DNA of 64,000 bases from NCBI GenBank assembly GCA_039881145.1, contig JAYKKI010000064.1, positions 1,887,001 through 1,951,000 of the forward strand, in the 5' to 3' direction. Of the stretch, positions 25,537 through 38,717 are shown piece after piece; position 1 is the stretch's first letter; each line of letters starts with the position of its first letter. The notes beneath the pieces were generated by a model, which did not search any database, was not told the DNA's origin, and saw only the letters and a list, made by a program, of their open reading frames with translations. This stretch comes from Druceiella hillmani. Its lineage: Eukaryota > Arthropoda > Insecta > Lepidoptera > Hepialidae. The translations under genes were made by a program, and so were the position numbers.

Positions 25537-27021
25537 ATGGTGAACAATGTGATGAAGACCAAAGAATCTCTGAATGATTCTTTGCAATTTCTTCATTCGT
25601 TTCAATCTGCTTTGGGTGTATGTAGAATAAATTCAAAACGACTGCAAAAACTTCCATTGTGCGACTGGCTCAAAAGGATTTACAGCATATGTTGTTCAAT
25701 ATTCTTAATTTACGGAATATGGAAATCAAAAGAATCTAAGACGCTATATATGACCATAGAAAAAAGTCTGGCGATTACATTTTCTTTATATGTCCAAATG
25801 ATAGATGTTTTATGGCAGAAAGAATATCATTTTAAAACTATGAATTACTTTAACAGTATTGACAATAATTTTGACATTGGACAAACAAAAGCCATTTTAT
25901 ATAAAACAAAAATATACAGCTTCATTGCTTTCGGAGTCTGTTTAATAATAGACGTTGCAAGCCCTTGCCTTCATTATTACCATGAAAATATTGAATTATT
26001 TGGCATGATATTTAAAATAATTATTTGTATGCTAATTGATATGGAAATTGTTTACATTATTATAATTATGCAAGGCATCTCGAAGAGATTGAAAATCATT
26101 AATAATTATTTAAACAAAGTTCTCCATCAGTGCAATGTAAATCATTGTCAGTCATTAGCAAGTATGGAATTAAGACAAACCTTATCAGTCATAATGCCAA
26201 TGGAATCTACGGAAGAAATACATTCAGTTGACTTTGAAAAATTATCGAATTTCTATAATATATTGATCGACTTGTGTCTCTGCTTGAATCAAGGATTCGG
26301 TATTCAGGTAACAATCTTGTCCTGCTGTGACCTATTTCATAATTTTGGACTTTTTATATTTGACTTGATTCATTTCAGATATTATTGTACTTCACGGGTA
26401 CTTTCATGGAAATTTTAAATTCAATTCACTGTATACTGACTTACATAAAGTATAATGTAAGTACTTGTAATTACTGTTGTTATTGAATATGAAGTAGCTC
26501 ATTATCATTTCGATTGCCTATCTCATTGGCTGCTAGTTCCTTACGAGTGTATAATATTTATTTATAGGTTGATGATCCGACTAAATGGTTTATCGAACTA
26601 ATGTACCCAGTTCCTTCTTGCATTCTTATTATTTTCATTTGCATTGTTACCGAGAAAATAATTGTGGAAATACAAAGAGCTAAATTTATTTTGGCCAAAA
26701 TACAGTTTTCTAATTCTGTTGGTAAGTAAATTATTGAACATATTTTAAATGTTAAAGAGAAATTAAAGTGTCAAATAAATGTTTAATCTTACATTGAATT
26801 AATTTTGAAACTGCACTACCAATAACTGAAATAAGATTTTGTTTTCCTCCACAGAAAATTGCCAGAAGTTAACAGATATTTATAATCTGTTGGAAGAAAG
26901 TCAAATAGACAAATTTACGGCATTCGGTCTCTTCAGGCTGAATGCCTCATTGATATTGAGTTTTGCTAGTCTCACCATAACGTATGTAATAGTTTTATTG
27001 CAGTTTGAAAATTTACTATAA
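25537..27021 (+). CDS. Gustatory receptor GrB, four exons, intact (389 aa)
   Basis: Exons: 25537-26307, 26379-26456, 26568-26721 and 26855-27021. Donors are GTAACA, GTAAGT and GTAAGT; acceptors are TTTCAG, TATAG and CCACAG; phases are 0, 0 and 1. The joined frame is 1170 nt without a stop. Introns are short (71, 111 and 133 bp), so this is the most compact gene of the cluster. The N-terminus has FQSALGVCR, and the middle has IDVLWQK, shared with GrA (IDVIWQK). The C-terminus has TYVIVLLQF, an exact match to the Gr signature Thr-Tyr-x5-Gln-Phe. Multiple hydrophobic segments fit a seven-transmembrane ion channel with intracellular N-terminus. A TCAGTA initiator-like word sits 16 bp before the ATG (25521-25526), which is only suggestive. 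An AATAAA lies at 27232-27237. The ligand is unknown. Confidence 0.9.
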
Positions 27022-27024
27022 TCT

Positions 27025-28550
27025 GGTAGTTAGAAAATACCCAGTAAAAATAATTTTTTTTTACTTTGAGTGCCAAAACGTTATAAACATGGATTAAAAT
27101 TTGTTTGTGTCGAAGTTGATATCATTTTAGCGTACAATGCCTGTTTCTTCTTCTAATGTGTCTTTTCACTGTTAACACATAATTTTGTCCTTCAGCCAAA
27201 TAGAAAAGATGTAAGGAGAAATAGGCAGAGAAATAAAAATTTTCAGTTCAAAACCTAATATTTCTGAAAGGTTTATTCGCATTTTGTATTACACACATAA
27301 TTTATATGAAAATTTAAAATACTTATTTGATCTAAATTATATTATTATACTTTCATTCGTGTTACACATTGAATTCACAGAGAAGTTTTCAATTTCGGAC
27401 ACGAGTATGAATTGATTCACATAATGAAGTCGGTTTTTTTAATCAAATGCAAGTATTTGTTGTGTGTATATGCATTTTTTATTTGCGTGTTCTGTATTTT
27501 TAAGAGAGTAAATCTAAGGTAATATTATAAAACAAATTCATTTAATGTAATGCAAATTATATGTAAATTCAATAACTATGTTTGATAAATTTAAAACTAA
27601 TTAAAACATTAATTGTTCACCATTATTCATTTTTAATTGTAAATGGGGTATAAAAAATTTATTTGACGTTACCAAGGAGTACATAAGCGATTGGCTACAA
27701 GTTTGAGTACATGTGTATTGAGATTGCAAATTATTTACAAATTTGTTTTGCCCAATTTATTTTTTATGATTCTTATTAGTTTAAAAAGTGTCTATAATAA
27801 TTCCCCCTTCATAGTCTGATTGGTAGTAAACAAGGACATTTGGAATCTACCAGTCATTGCCGAATTCAAACTTCACAACCATGTCCTTACTGTAAGTATA
27901 TTTAATTTTATCTTATTGGAATTGTAAATTATTACATAGCTTGGAATTTGTGACATATGGACCCTCACATTTTAACAATAGTTCAATTACTGTTGCTGCT
28001 AATGATTCCAGATATCTAAAGAAATAATGTACAAGTGTACGTGTAAAGATCAGTAAAGGAACATAAGTGCGACAAAGATAAGTTTGTCATTTCATCAATA
28101 TGTTTAAGCAAAACACTTCAAGCTTCACACATGCATTCATAAAAATTTCCAAATAGAAATGTCTGTACTGTAACATAAAAAGTATGGTTGTATTACAAGA
28201 ATTAATTTTTTTCAGATTTTGTTTATATTATTTCATCTCTAAGGAACTTAAAAACCAGAACCCTTCATATGTCATAGATAAATTTAATTACCTTCGTCTT
28301 TACCAAAGGTAATGTTGATCAAGGTGTATACAATTTACAGTTATTAGGTATTTTATACTCAGCTCAGCCCCATGATGGCCACTCTGTACCTTAAATTGTG
28401 CCGCCCTTTACCTAAAAATATGTAAATATTTTTATGTAAATTTAAATATTTTAAGCCAAAAGATATTATAATAATAAATATTTAGCCTAACTTTTTATAA
28501 ACATGTGAATAACAATTAAAGAAAAAGCACAAATCTTTAACACATTTTCT
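27025..28550. other. Spacer downstream of GrB
   Basis: No supportable exon. A GTAAGT near 27892 follows an open stretch but the reading frame does not resemble receptor exon 3. Confidence 0.4.
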
Positions 28551-28556
28551 TTTCAG

Positions 28557-28698
28557 CTTAATGACAAAAGTTGTTAGACAATATAATCCATTGGTAGAAG
28601 ACATTCACAAATTAACATTGTTCAATCTATTCAACTTGCATACATCTATGCTGTTTACCTTTGATAGTGTAAACACAACTAAAGTTATCATAGAGTAG
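28557..28698 (+). pseudogene. Possible last-exon remnant of a gustatory receptor
   Basis: After an acceptor-like CTTTTCAG the frame reads through NPLVEDIHKLTLFNLFNL and HTSMLFTF to a TAG. This resembles GrC exon 4 (NNLIEECELGQFKIFQSFNL, then SASLLLHF) in order and spacing, with a three-residue gap. The signature Thr-Tyr-x5-Gln-Phe is lost (replaced by TTKVIIE and a stop), and the frame is one base off from the family's phase 1 junction. No partner exons were found upstream. It is either a decayed exon 4 or a chance resemblance. Confidence 0.45.
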
Positions 28699-28699
28699 C

Positions 28700-29370
28700 A
28701 GTTTTCATACTTACTTTAGGTAAAGAGAAACATATGTTAGGTTTCTAGGAATATGTATTGTGCCCATGTGTGAATTTCGATGAAGCTTCGTAAAAGTACA
28801 GAATGGATTTGCATTCAACTAATTTGGGAATTTTCATTGGTCTCTATCTAGACATAAGACAACTTAAACTCTTTAGTACTTCATCTAGAATGTTGGCAGA
28901 AAAAATTGTTAGGTTGCAAATATGAAAGATTTACTCTGAGCAGTTACAGATTTCAATGTAATTCTCCCGTAACTTTGTTTAGAGGTCTAGTTTAAATAAA
29001 TTCATGGAAAATGTTATGCAAAATGAATTATCAATTTTTATATCAACATTTATTGTTCAATGCGGTCACCAATGTATTTCATTAAAGCATAAAACTTATA
29101 TCAAATAAATGTTTTTTATTTTGTGAATTATGAAATGAAAACAATAAGAAATACGTTGTGAAAAATAAAAAATTATTATTCAGATAAGCAGTTGCTTTAA
29201 GGGCATATTGACAAAATAGCACAACTCAAAAACTAGTTTCAAATTCACTAATATATGCGTAGTGACGCTGCTTGATGATATGCAACAACTTTAAAATCCA
29301 AGTCTGAAGCTGCTGACATGCTTGCTTAAATGAAATGAAGTTACTTTCACAATATCATCAATAATATAAT
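28700..29370. other. Spacer without a recognised feature
   Basis: Nothing supportable was seen between the remnant at 28.6 kb and psGrE exon 4. Confidence 0.4.
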
Positions 29371-32300
29371 TATGCAATTCTACTTATTCCTTTGAAAGCA
29401 AGCCCATTAATTGAACAACTACAATAATATATGTAACAATAAGATTGAAAAAGCTAGGCAGCAATGATAATTGTAGGTCAAAGAGCTGAAACACTGAAAG
29501 TTCCGTGGTTACTTCGATGTATGATTTCTTCAAGATTTTCTAGTTTTTTATCAAGAGAACAACCTGAAATAATAGAAATATGTTAATCATACAAAAAAAG
29601 GAATAGAATAATGATTTGTACAAAGTTGAAAAGTATGGCTGAATTATGTGCAATCAAAAAATATCCATATTAATACGTAAATTTACAAGATTTGTGTATA
29701 TATATGTAGATATATGTATACATAAGGATGATAAATTTGACCTATTTCAGTGAAAGCTTATTACACAGCTTATTGTTTGGAGGGAAACAATAATGCTAGA
29801 AGTCAAAACAGACTATTTTCTAATTCAACAATTAGAATTTAGATTGTCTAAAGGCAAAGTTTTGTTCGTACGGCAGTTATTGTGTTCCCTGAGTTGACAT
29901 TCTAAATATAATGATAATGGTTTATGTAAGCAGACTAAAGATGCAATTGTTGATTCATTTTAAAAAAATATGAAAAATTATTTCAAATTGGTTATATGTT
30001 AATGATTTATATTTTATAACCCCACCCAATGTGGTTTTCATTAATTTACAAACAGGATAACCGGTTTTATGAACTAACTTGAAGCAAAAATGATCAGTGA
30101 TCATTCTGATACAATGACAAAAGCTATCTACTAATTTAATTATATAAAATTATCAGTAATTTGATTTCTCCTCGATCATGTAAAAACAATATTTTTTTTA
30201 AAAAGGTCCATCTAATTTTATAAAATTATTCAATTAATTAAGTAGTTAATTAAAATCTATTAAATACAGTGAAGTTTTTGATCACAAATTGTTAATAGAT
30301 TTTTACTAAAAGAATTTGCTTGTCTTTTTAAAAAGTTACACATCATTTAATTAATATTATTCATTTACTGTCGAGTGTGCGCAGGTCAGAGGTGGGTGAA
30401 GAATGCAACTAGAAAGAAAAAGAGATGAGCAGACCCTTTGGTTGATTGTGAAATGAGTCTCATGTTTAATTAGATAAACATTACAATGTCAAGTTATGGG
30501 TAATGCAAGGATATGTGTTCATGTAGGTACATATAAACGAATTTCTTAAAAGTGAAGCTGACTTCCTTGTCAGCCAAAGTAAAATATAATTTGAAATAAT
30601 TATAAACAGAATATAAAAAACCAATATTATTTTCCAACGTATAACAGGTAACTGCAATTACTTTGCTAGAGATATATAATTCTTGGCATGAAACAATCAC
30701 CATTATAACAGTATTAACAAAAAAGGTTCAAAAATTAACAACATTGAATCCATCAATCTTATTAAAAAGCAGTTAGGCGAATGTAGCAATTATTTTCTCT
30801 AGCATACTAAGCTACATTCATTACATACTAAGCTACATTTTTGGAAATAGATATTTTATTAGTTTTATTTTATTATATTGATTTCAAATTTATCTATACT
30901 TGATTTTAAATTTATGTTTGATACATGATGTTCTGTTAAACTAAAAAAAAAATGTTTTTTGGCTTATTTATGTATACAGATTGAATCATTTAGATTTAAT
31001 TAGGGGATATTTGTATTTAAGTAGACTGCAGTTAGTTTATTAAAAATGTGTATGCTTTAATCATAAATAATCTGTGTGATCTTTTGTTAATATTGTGCGG
31101 AGCAGTGATTTGTCTGTCATTTAAGGTTTATAAAAGGAGAAATGTAAGAATAGTGTAAAAAAATATTTGAAAGGCATCAAATGTGAATGACTCGTGTGTC
31201 AAACAATCAAACAAACAATTTTATACGATTGTTACAGGGAAGCTATTCACTAACGTGAAATCGGAAAATGTGATTTAAGTAGTTATTCTCAATTCAACAA
31301 TTTGATTTCTACAACTAATTTGGTTTTTAAACATCCAATATGTTCATGCAATATGTTTGTCTGTCTGCCATTTTATTTGAGTATCACACAAAAACCAGTG
31401 GATTAATTTGAATGAAATTTTTGTCAGAATAATCCTAGCAGTCCAAGAATGGAAATTTAAGACACCATTGTTCCTATAAAATATATCCTAACAAAGGTTT
31501 CGTGTCTCTATTTGTTTGAGTACTACATAAAACAACCAAATCAATTTGAATTAATTGTTCAATGAGACAATGATAAAGATGCACATTAATATTTAAAGTG
31601 CTGTTTTCTAATGTATCCTAACGTAATCGAAATTCTTTAAAAAATTTAAAGCTCAGATATCAGCACAGGCTTAGAACTGATAAATATAAATCATTGAGAC
31701 TATTATAGACATTCAGTCTAATGTTCAAGCTAAAGTATAAGATACGTTTATCCAGGTGAAGGGTAGTTTTGAGGTGCAGACATAATTAAAGCTAAAATAT
31801 AAACTGTTTTTATTATGCAAGTAAATTTGGGATGAAAACATTATTACCGGGAAAATCTCCATAACAAATATATATGAACAAAGCCACATTAAGAAGCTAG
31901 AATACAGTGCATTTGTTGCAAAACATATTACTCTCCTTTTCTTTCCAGGTATAGTTGGACATAAACTAAATATCTGGTTTTTTCATTAATTTTTAAACGG
32001 GCATGATCACAAGAATTTATTCATATAATGAATACATAGTAATAAATAGGAGTGATGCTTAATAAGCAAGTAGATACGTGACTCACTTTTTAAATTTTAG
32101 ATATAACACAGAATCTTAGACTAACACTGGGTAAAACAGCTAAATTAGTAAACAAATTTGGTTCGGTATGATTAATTTGAAAATTCAAACCTATTTACTT
32201 TATTATGCACTATTTGCATTCAAATAATACTAGGTACAAAATCAAATAATTACACATTTGAGGTGAAAATCTTAGCTTTGTGATGATTATTCTCAGTTTA

Positions 32301-34870
32301 CGAAATTCCAGAACCAACATCTGATTAAAAGTACAGACAATCATTAAGTCAGCAATGGAAATTGTCAGCCAAAGAATAAAGCCAATCATTTCTTGTGACC
32401 ATAGTTGCTAAAACGTTTGATTATTTTCAACGTTTAATACAAGGTCTATGTTTTCATCGTTTCGAAATATTTAACATTTAAGTAAATATAGAATTGTAAG
32501 GAAACAGAGAGCTTAATTTAATTACTGTTATAGACACTTTCAAAATTATAACAGTATCTATAATATCACTATTAACACAAACTTACGTCACGCATATATA
32601 ATTCCAATACTGTTTTAATAAAGTTAATGGACGAAAGAAAACTCGACACTACAAGCAAAAGTGTCTGAAGCAGAAATAATTTAGATTAAAATAATAAAAA
32701 ATAAATATTGTTAAATATGCTATTTATTTCAATTTATTCCAATATACCTGAAATTTAAACATATTATTGAGTGTACTGCATATTTCATTTAATGTAATTA
32801 AAAAGTTTGTCAAAATCGATATGAATATAGGATTACTCGAAACATCAAAATGGCTATTCCCATATAATTAATTCCAGTCTATCACTCTAGGTAATACTAA
32901 TTTGTTTGTATTGTTACGAAATATTTCTTGATTCACGTCTCAAGTAATCGTTTATTGCTTTTAATATTTGAGTAATAGTGTATGTAAATAGACACATTAG
33001 AAGCAGTTCCAATCTGTTAGTAAAAATACCGTAATAAATAATTATGAAGGAGAGGCCCAGATTTTCATGACTGACAACGACCAAAGGTACTAATTGACTT
33101 GTAAATGTAATAAATGTGCTCAATAGCATAACGATTCTCAGTTTTTTAGTGTTTTGTGTTAAACAAAATACTATAATAAATTGAAATGTTATCAAATCGC
33201 CGTGAACAATCGGCAAATAAATTCTTTTGCCAACATGTGCCAAATGATAAAACAAATATGAAATTGATAACACTACATATTTGCAGAAAGCATTTTACTA
33301 TATTTCTTTCAGCATACAAAGAGATTTGGTGATGCTGTATGCTCGTACTGATACCCAAAATGATGAGAGAAATAAATGTCAAACTGTAAATTTTCTTGTA
33401 AATCATTTTTATTGATGTTGCTTGTTGTAATTGATGCGAAATTCGGTTGACACCTCAAATTGACTGTAATGTAACTAGAAAATTAATCGAGTCCTTTAAA
33501 CTATAACACAACATGTTTAACTGAATCGATTGTTTCTTCTACTTAATTCGAACAGAAAATGAAAACCCTCTTCGATATTTTAACCTATTTAATTAAATGA
33601 AATGACTCGGTCTACTTTAACAATATAAACAAAACAATTTGTCCTCCTTTATTAAAGTAGTCATTGATTACTGATTTAATCCGTTTCATCTGAAAGTATT
33701 TTTAAAAAAATATTTTTTAGGCCGTATGTAACCTTGTAATTAATGAGTATTGTGACGTTCTAGATCTTCTTTTTTGCTTTTAACATATTAAATTTAGATA
33801 TCATATTTTAAGGTCAAGCTACTTCATTTCTCCAAATAGCAATTGATTATAAAGATTTACCTAATGGTTTACTCGTTCAATAAATCCATTAGCATATTTA
33901 TTTCAATATTATCAGAGATAATATTGAACTAATTATATCAAAAGTTACTTAAATAATTACACTAATCATTGGGCGCAGTATGTATACATGAATTGATTTC
34001 ATTCCTAATCTAACTGCATGCACACTGAGAGATTTATCATAGAATTATATTGCATGTTGAGACATCGGGAGGATATTATAGTATTTGGAAAACAAATAAA
34101 AGTCATGTGTTAGTAAATGTTTTTAGAAGGTTAAATGAAAATGCGAGAAGATGTAGCCAGGGAGCAACAATATGGTGGCGGAAATATACTTCCTGATACT
34201 CATCATTGAGAAGCATTTTCAATAAAAAGTGTAGGTTTTACAGTGTTCCAGAGTATGATGAATATGCGTTTGGCTTTGAATTGGGAGGTATTTTTGAAAT
34301 ATTTACAAAAGAATAATACATTAATCACTTGGGGGCAAAATTTATCCCATACAGGTGCGACTATTTCAGGTCACAATTCCATTAAGTGAGATGTTGCTTA
34401 ATTAATAAGGTATATACATAATATTTCCCTATAGATAAAAATAGAACCATTAAACCATTGTAAACTAGCTGGGATAAATCAGCTATGTACAATTTATAAA
34501 TAACCAGAAATTGTTTACTCGTAGACTAGTGTCTTGTGGTAATAATAGCTATATTGAAGAACTACATATTAACCAAAATGCTGCCATTTGGTCTACTGGT
34601 CGATCAACTTGAGAATTGCATTTGAGGTATCTATTGGTATGAATACATCAAATACTTCGACAAGAGTTCCTATATAGTTGATGAAAGAAGAAAATAAAAC
34701 TGAAGGCCGCCAGTCGAAGAGATAAATTTTGTAGTCTTTGATTATCTATATCGTCTATATAGCTAATGAAAATACAACAATAAAAAATAGTGTGCGAGGG
34801 ACAAATGCAACTTTTGAATTGCACTTTGATTTGTGAAGAAAATTTCATGAAAATTATTTCCTTATTGAAA
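29370..34870 (-). repeat. Segmental duplication block, copy E (psGrE copy)
   Basis: Collinear with the GrA block (5870-11030) and with the psGrF block (41110-44660). The E and F copies share sequence beyond the point where similarity to A fades: ACAAATGCAACT and GAAGAAAATTTCATGAAAAT words near 34800-34860 recur near 44570-44650. Copies E and F are therefore probably the closer pair. Confidence 0.75.
29384..33514 (-). pseudogene. psGrE: gustatory receptor pseudogene, paralogue of GrA
   Basis: All four exons are still recognisable: exon 1 33514-32748, exon 2 32664-32587, exon 3 32407-32254, exon 4 29563-29384. Exons 2 (26 codons) and 3 (51 codons plus one base) are open and mostly keep their splice sites, though the exon 3 donor is GTAATT. 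Exon 1 carries a TGA at about codon 20 (TTA in GrA), a frameshift near 33160, a two-base deletion near 32935 and a TAA near 32870 (GAA in GrA). Exon 4 has a two-base deletion before FDLQLSLLPSFFNL but then keeps TYIIVVVQL. At least five disabling changes make loss of function certain. It shares MxxLFTYTITQILKAINDYL with GrA in variant form. Confidence 0.9.
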
Positions 34871-34879
34871 TAACCAGTC

Positions 34880-35945
34880 ATCATTTAGTGGGCTTCTAGT
34901 GGAAATTTAATTGTTTTTCTAACAAAATTTAATTTTCTTTCTACTGTGCAATTAACACAGCATCATTTCTTAATGTAACAACACCTAATTAGCAGTTAAT
35001 TTTGTTTTAAATTATCGAGGAATAAAGGAAAAAAATAAAAAAGAAGGATTAGGAGAAGCCACCTATACTTGCAAAAACTTTGCCATACGAGAAAAAATAA
35101 ATGTTAATTGATAAATTAGTGTGATTTTGTTCAATGAATGCACTAAAATATAATTTCAAATATGTCATTTCTCCAAGAACAATTTAACAAAATGAAATTG
35201 TAATGTTTTATGAAGTTGTCTTTATAATGGCATATATCCTACACATTTACATCAAATTATATAAAACTTAAAACCGTTTAGTGCACGTTTGTAACTTCTG
35301 CATGCTTTAAACACAATTATTATAGTAATAATATTACACATCCAACATGATTTGCTAAATTGTATGCTGGATAAGGTTAAGTTTTGAGTTAAGCATTAAA
35401 CTATCTGCCCTCAATATTGTGTGTTTAAAGGTAGTTGTCATGTGATAGTCAAATCCAAAAGCAAAGTTTAATACTAGATAATAAGAGAAATTTTCCTAAT
35501 AACTTTTAATAATCAGCTGCTCGCTGTTACTTTATCAATTTCGTAGCACATAAGATCTTATTAATTTCATTAAATGTAATAAAATAATTGTGCTTTGAAA
35601 TATATGAAGCAGTGTGTATTTTATACATAAGTTCCATTAGTGCATATTTAATATTTTTAATTCGTATTATCTATTTTTTTCTTATCACAGGTCTGTTTTT
35701 CAGATAAATCGTCGATACATATTTTGGACAATAAGACGACTTTCATCCATTGAAAACTAGAAGAGTATAATGAGAACAGCATAGTGAAGAAGATGAATCA
35801 CTTTTATGCACAATGGTGTGGGCAATTATCGGTAAGCAGGGAATGCGGTGCCTTTATATTGTTGAAAAAAATTATAAGGCAGGACCAATACATAAAAATT
35901 ATGGAAACAAAAGTACTTACACAAGTAAATGAGTGATTTCCGGAA
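34880..35945. other. Spacer without a recognised feature
   Basis: AT-rich DNA without a supportable gene. The 78-codon minus frame ending near 34648 lies inside the duplicated flank and has no family resemblance. Confidence 0.4.
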
Positions 35946-35949
35946 GGAG

Positions 35950-35951
<2 letters not shown>

Positions 35952-36012
<61 letters not shown>

Positions 36013-36034
36013 TATGTATATATATATATACATA

Positions 36035-36099
<65 letters not shown>

Positions 36100-36119
36100 A
36101 TACATGCATATATGTAGAT
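35952..36119. repeat. (TA)n microsatellite, the longest in the window
   Basis: About 168 bp of TA repeats with regularly spaced TACATATATATGTA variants near 36005-36040. Four overlapping Tyr-Ile frames across it are artefacts. Confidence 0.95.
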
Positions 36120-36129
36120 ATACATATTT

Positions 36130-37036
36130 ATGCATGACTCAACTGTTTGCCATAGGGTGAAAAGAGTTGCAATGTATCTGGGTGATAATCAAGTGAGAGT
36201 CCTGGACTGACCAGGAATTCTTCTGATCATAATTCTACAGAAAACCTCTGAAAACTGTTCAAGAGGGAGGTAAACATAGAAAAGTTGGTGTGGCAAAATA
36301 ATACTTAATTTATGTACATTTAGTAAAAAATTTAAATAAAATTATAGGTGATACGCTTAGCAAATAAATATTAAAATAACTTTTATAAAAACGAAAAAAT
36401 TTTTAACCCAAAAAAAATTTCTTTTGGTTGTACATACAACATATAACATTTCATTTGGTGGTACATGTACATATAACTACGTGCTAAATAATTTACTAGA
36501 AATTTATGCAAAATTGACAAAATGAATCATAACGATAATGTACGTCGTTGTTAATCCTAAGAAGCTGAGTAGTAAAGATACGTGTAAATCGTACAAATGG
36601 AACACTGTCAATTGACCCATCTTGATCCACTGGAGAAGATCCTGCGCGATCTCTAGCTGTCTCCTACTTTCAGCTGCTGCAAAGATTACATAGTATTTAT
36701 AAACCTAAGCATGCTCATTCACTCACTGACTGACTGTCTCATCACAATATTTCCAGCATCATAAAGCATTGTAATTTTAAATTTGTTTGTTAAGAAAGCA
36801 TTTTTTTGAAATTTAACTCATGAAGATGGGGAAATGGGAGTTACACTATCATTTCACTCAGGCGAAATTCGAAACAACTAAAGTCGTGAAAATTTGTGTT
36901 GACTTTCAAATAGATTGTGACATATAAAAAAAAACAAATAAAACATTATATAGTCATGGTCCGTTTTTGCCCGGGATAAACCTCGACGGGCAGCTAGCTG
37001 TTGATAAATAATGAATACATTTTTATGATAATTGCA
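36130..37036. other. Spacer without a recognised feature
   Basis: No gene seen. The last exon of psGrG was sought here on the minus strand and not found. Confidence 0.4.
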
Positions 37037-37040
37037 CTAA

Positions 37041-38544
37041 CCCTAGAGTGCTCGCACTATGAGTATTTTGCCATCCGTGGCAAAAAATTCATGTTATTTT
37101 GTAAATAATGCATTTGTGAAGGTCAACCATTCTAGTTGCTGCCTCCCCCGTATCTCACTTCCTTGTTTTAGAAATCAGAAGAAATTTAGTGTGAGGGTGA
37201 CATCATGAGGCAACTGTTGTTGTCGGTGTGTTACATTTGGCTGCAAATGACTCACTGCGTGACTGCTCACGTAAGTAAAATTAATGTGCCTGATTTTTTA
37301 CTCCAGTTATAATTAGTTTCCGCCGTGTATGATGTTATTTTGAAGTAAATATCATAATAATATTGATATTTAGTTTGTTTCCATTAATTATTGAGCATTT
37401 TTTAAAATGTGTGTTTTGCTTACTTTATTTTACATCAGTTAGCAATGTATGAACTATACAGAATGAATAATCAAGGTACAAATATAGAAGCGATGGGAAA
37501 AGTGAACATATTGATCATAATACTGACACAGAACAATCAGTGGCAGAATCTGACAAAGAATCATCAACTCCTCGAGTATCGTCTCTGATAGCCACTGCAC
37601 CTTCCCAGAAGTCATTTCGATGTGGTTGCGAACATTTCGTTGCGGACATCTTGACGTGGATGGAGCCACAGTATTTCAAAGACTATCTTGCCATCTCGCT
37701 CATCACGGTCGCCGACTAGATTTCGTACATGATCATCAAGTGATGAACCTCTGGCTCGATTAATTGACTCACAAAGAACCACTGCAGCTGCTACAATTGA
37801 ATCAAGTTCAAAGCGACAACCTACAAGAGTTCCTATACATGAAGGAAGAGATGGAACTAAGTAGCTAGTACATCTTCCTTAAGACTTAATATGCGAGGTA
37901 GGCAAGAAAATATTGTCATAAATTCCCCTGAAGTGCAAAGCGAAGATGCTAAAAATTCTGAAACACCAGTCCGAGACATCGTGCTGTTCACGAATATAAA
38001 CATACATGCACATAATGATAAGTTTTCGGGGGAATGAGATACTAAAGAAACCGACTTGACTGAGATGGTTTTGCTTTTACTTATGGCTGGGGTGAAAAAA
38101 AATGCATCACCTAAACATTCATGAAATGTGGGTTTATGATGGGACTACGCCTGATATATTTAGAGCAACCATGTCAAAAACAAGATTTTGTTTTCTGCCA
38201 AGAAATATTTCTTTTGACAATGTACAAACCAGAGCATAATGCACCAAACTGATTATGTTGCAGCAATGAGGAATACATTTGAATTTTGTTACTAATTGTC
38301 AGACACATTACCAGATTGGAGTAAATGGTACAATTGACGAGAGTCATTTAGAGGTTTATACATACCAAATAAATCTGCAAAGTATGGCATGGAAATATAT
38401 ACTCTTGTTGATTCAGAATCAGCAATTTACAGTTTATGTTTTGTTCTACCCTTTCCTTATCCTAAAAATAATCAAAAGTATGTGTGGCAAAATGCTCCAC
38501 GCACGACCAATCATGTTACACGGAAAGGGGCAACTAGTCTAGGG
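37041..38544 (+). mobile_element. piggyBac-like DNA transposon, internally decayed, with both ends
   Basis: The left end reads CCCTAGAGTGCTCGC at 37041. The right end, read on the minus strand from 38544, is CCCTAGACTAGTTGC, so the two ends share CCCTAGA and partial homology after it. The right end is flanked by TTAA (38545-38548), the target of the piggyBac superfamily; the left flank is CTAA (37037-37040), one change from TTAA. The interior encodes broken piggyBac transposase. The length (1.5 kb) is well below the usual 2.4 kb or more, and the transposase stops almost at the right end, so the 3' part of the gene has been deleted. It is non-autonomous and dead as a coding copy. Confidence 0.8.
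37480..38540 (+). pseudogene. piggyBac-like transposase pseudogene
   Basis: An acidic, Ser-rich N-terminal segment (HNTDTEQSVAESDKESS near 37520) is typical of piggyBac transposases. Further on come TEMVLLLLMAGVKKN near 38060-38105 and MWVYDGTTPDIFRATMS with RFCFLPRNISFDNV at about 38124-38225, the block just before the first catalytic Asp region. NCQTHYQIGVNGTIDES follows at about 38294-38345, then, after a frameshift, YIPNKSAKYGMEIYTLVDSE near 38361-38420. The order is correct for the family, but stops (for example after QTRA) and at least one frameshift break it. The zinc-rich C-terminal domain is missing. Confidence 0.8.
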
Positions 38545-38717
38545 TTAAAGGTAGTGCATTCCTTGATTTTGTAATAAATGTTATCCATTGACTATTTATC
38601 AGCTTAAAAAAGTATAAATTTCAGGAGAAATATCAGATAATTGATGATGGATTTCACTAAATATCCGCTTGAATACATTTAATAATTATTGATATTTGTT
38701 TTAAGAACTTGCCATAC

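Noticed and set aside
27830..27900. Open stretch ending in GTAAGT, considered as an exon 3 partner for the remnant at 28.6 kb
   Set aside because: In the frame required for phase 1 it has no resemblance to receptor exon 3.
34648..34884. 78-codon minus-strand frame
   Set aside because: It lies in the duplicated non-coding flank; the paralogous copies do not keep the frame open.
35804..36160. Several overlapping 60-100 codon frames on both strands
   Set aside because: They consist of Tyr-Ile repeats from the (TA)n array. The same applies to frames at 10996-11317, 15911-16211, 19484-19837, 24980-25162 and 41236-41493.
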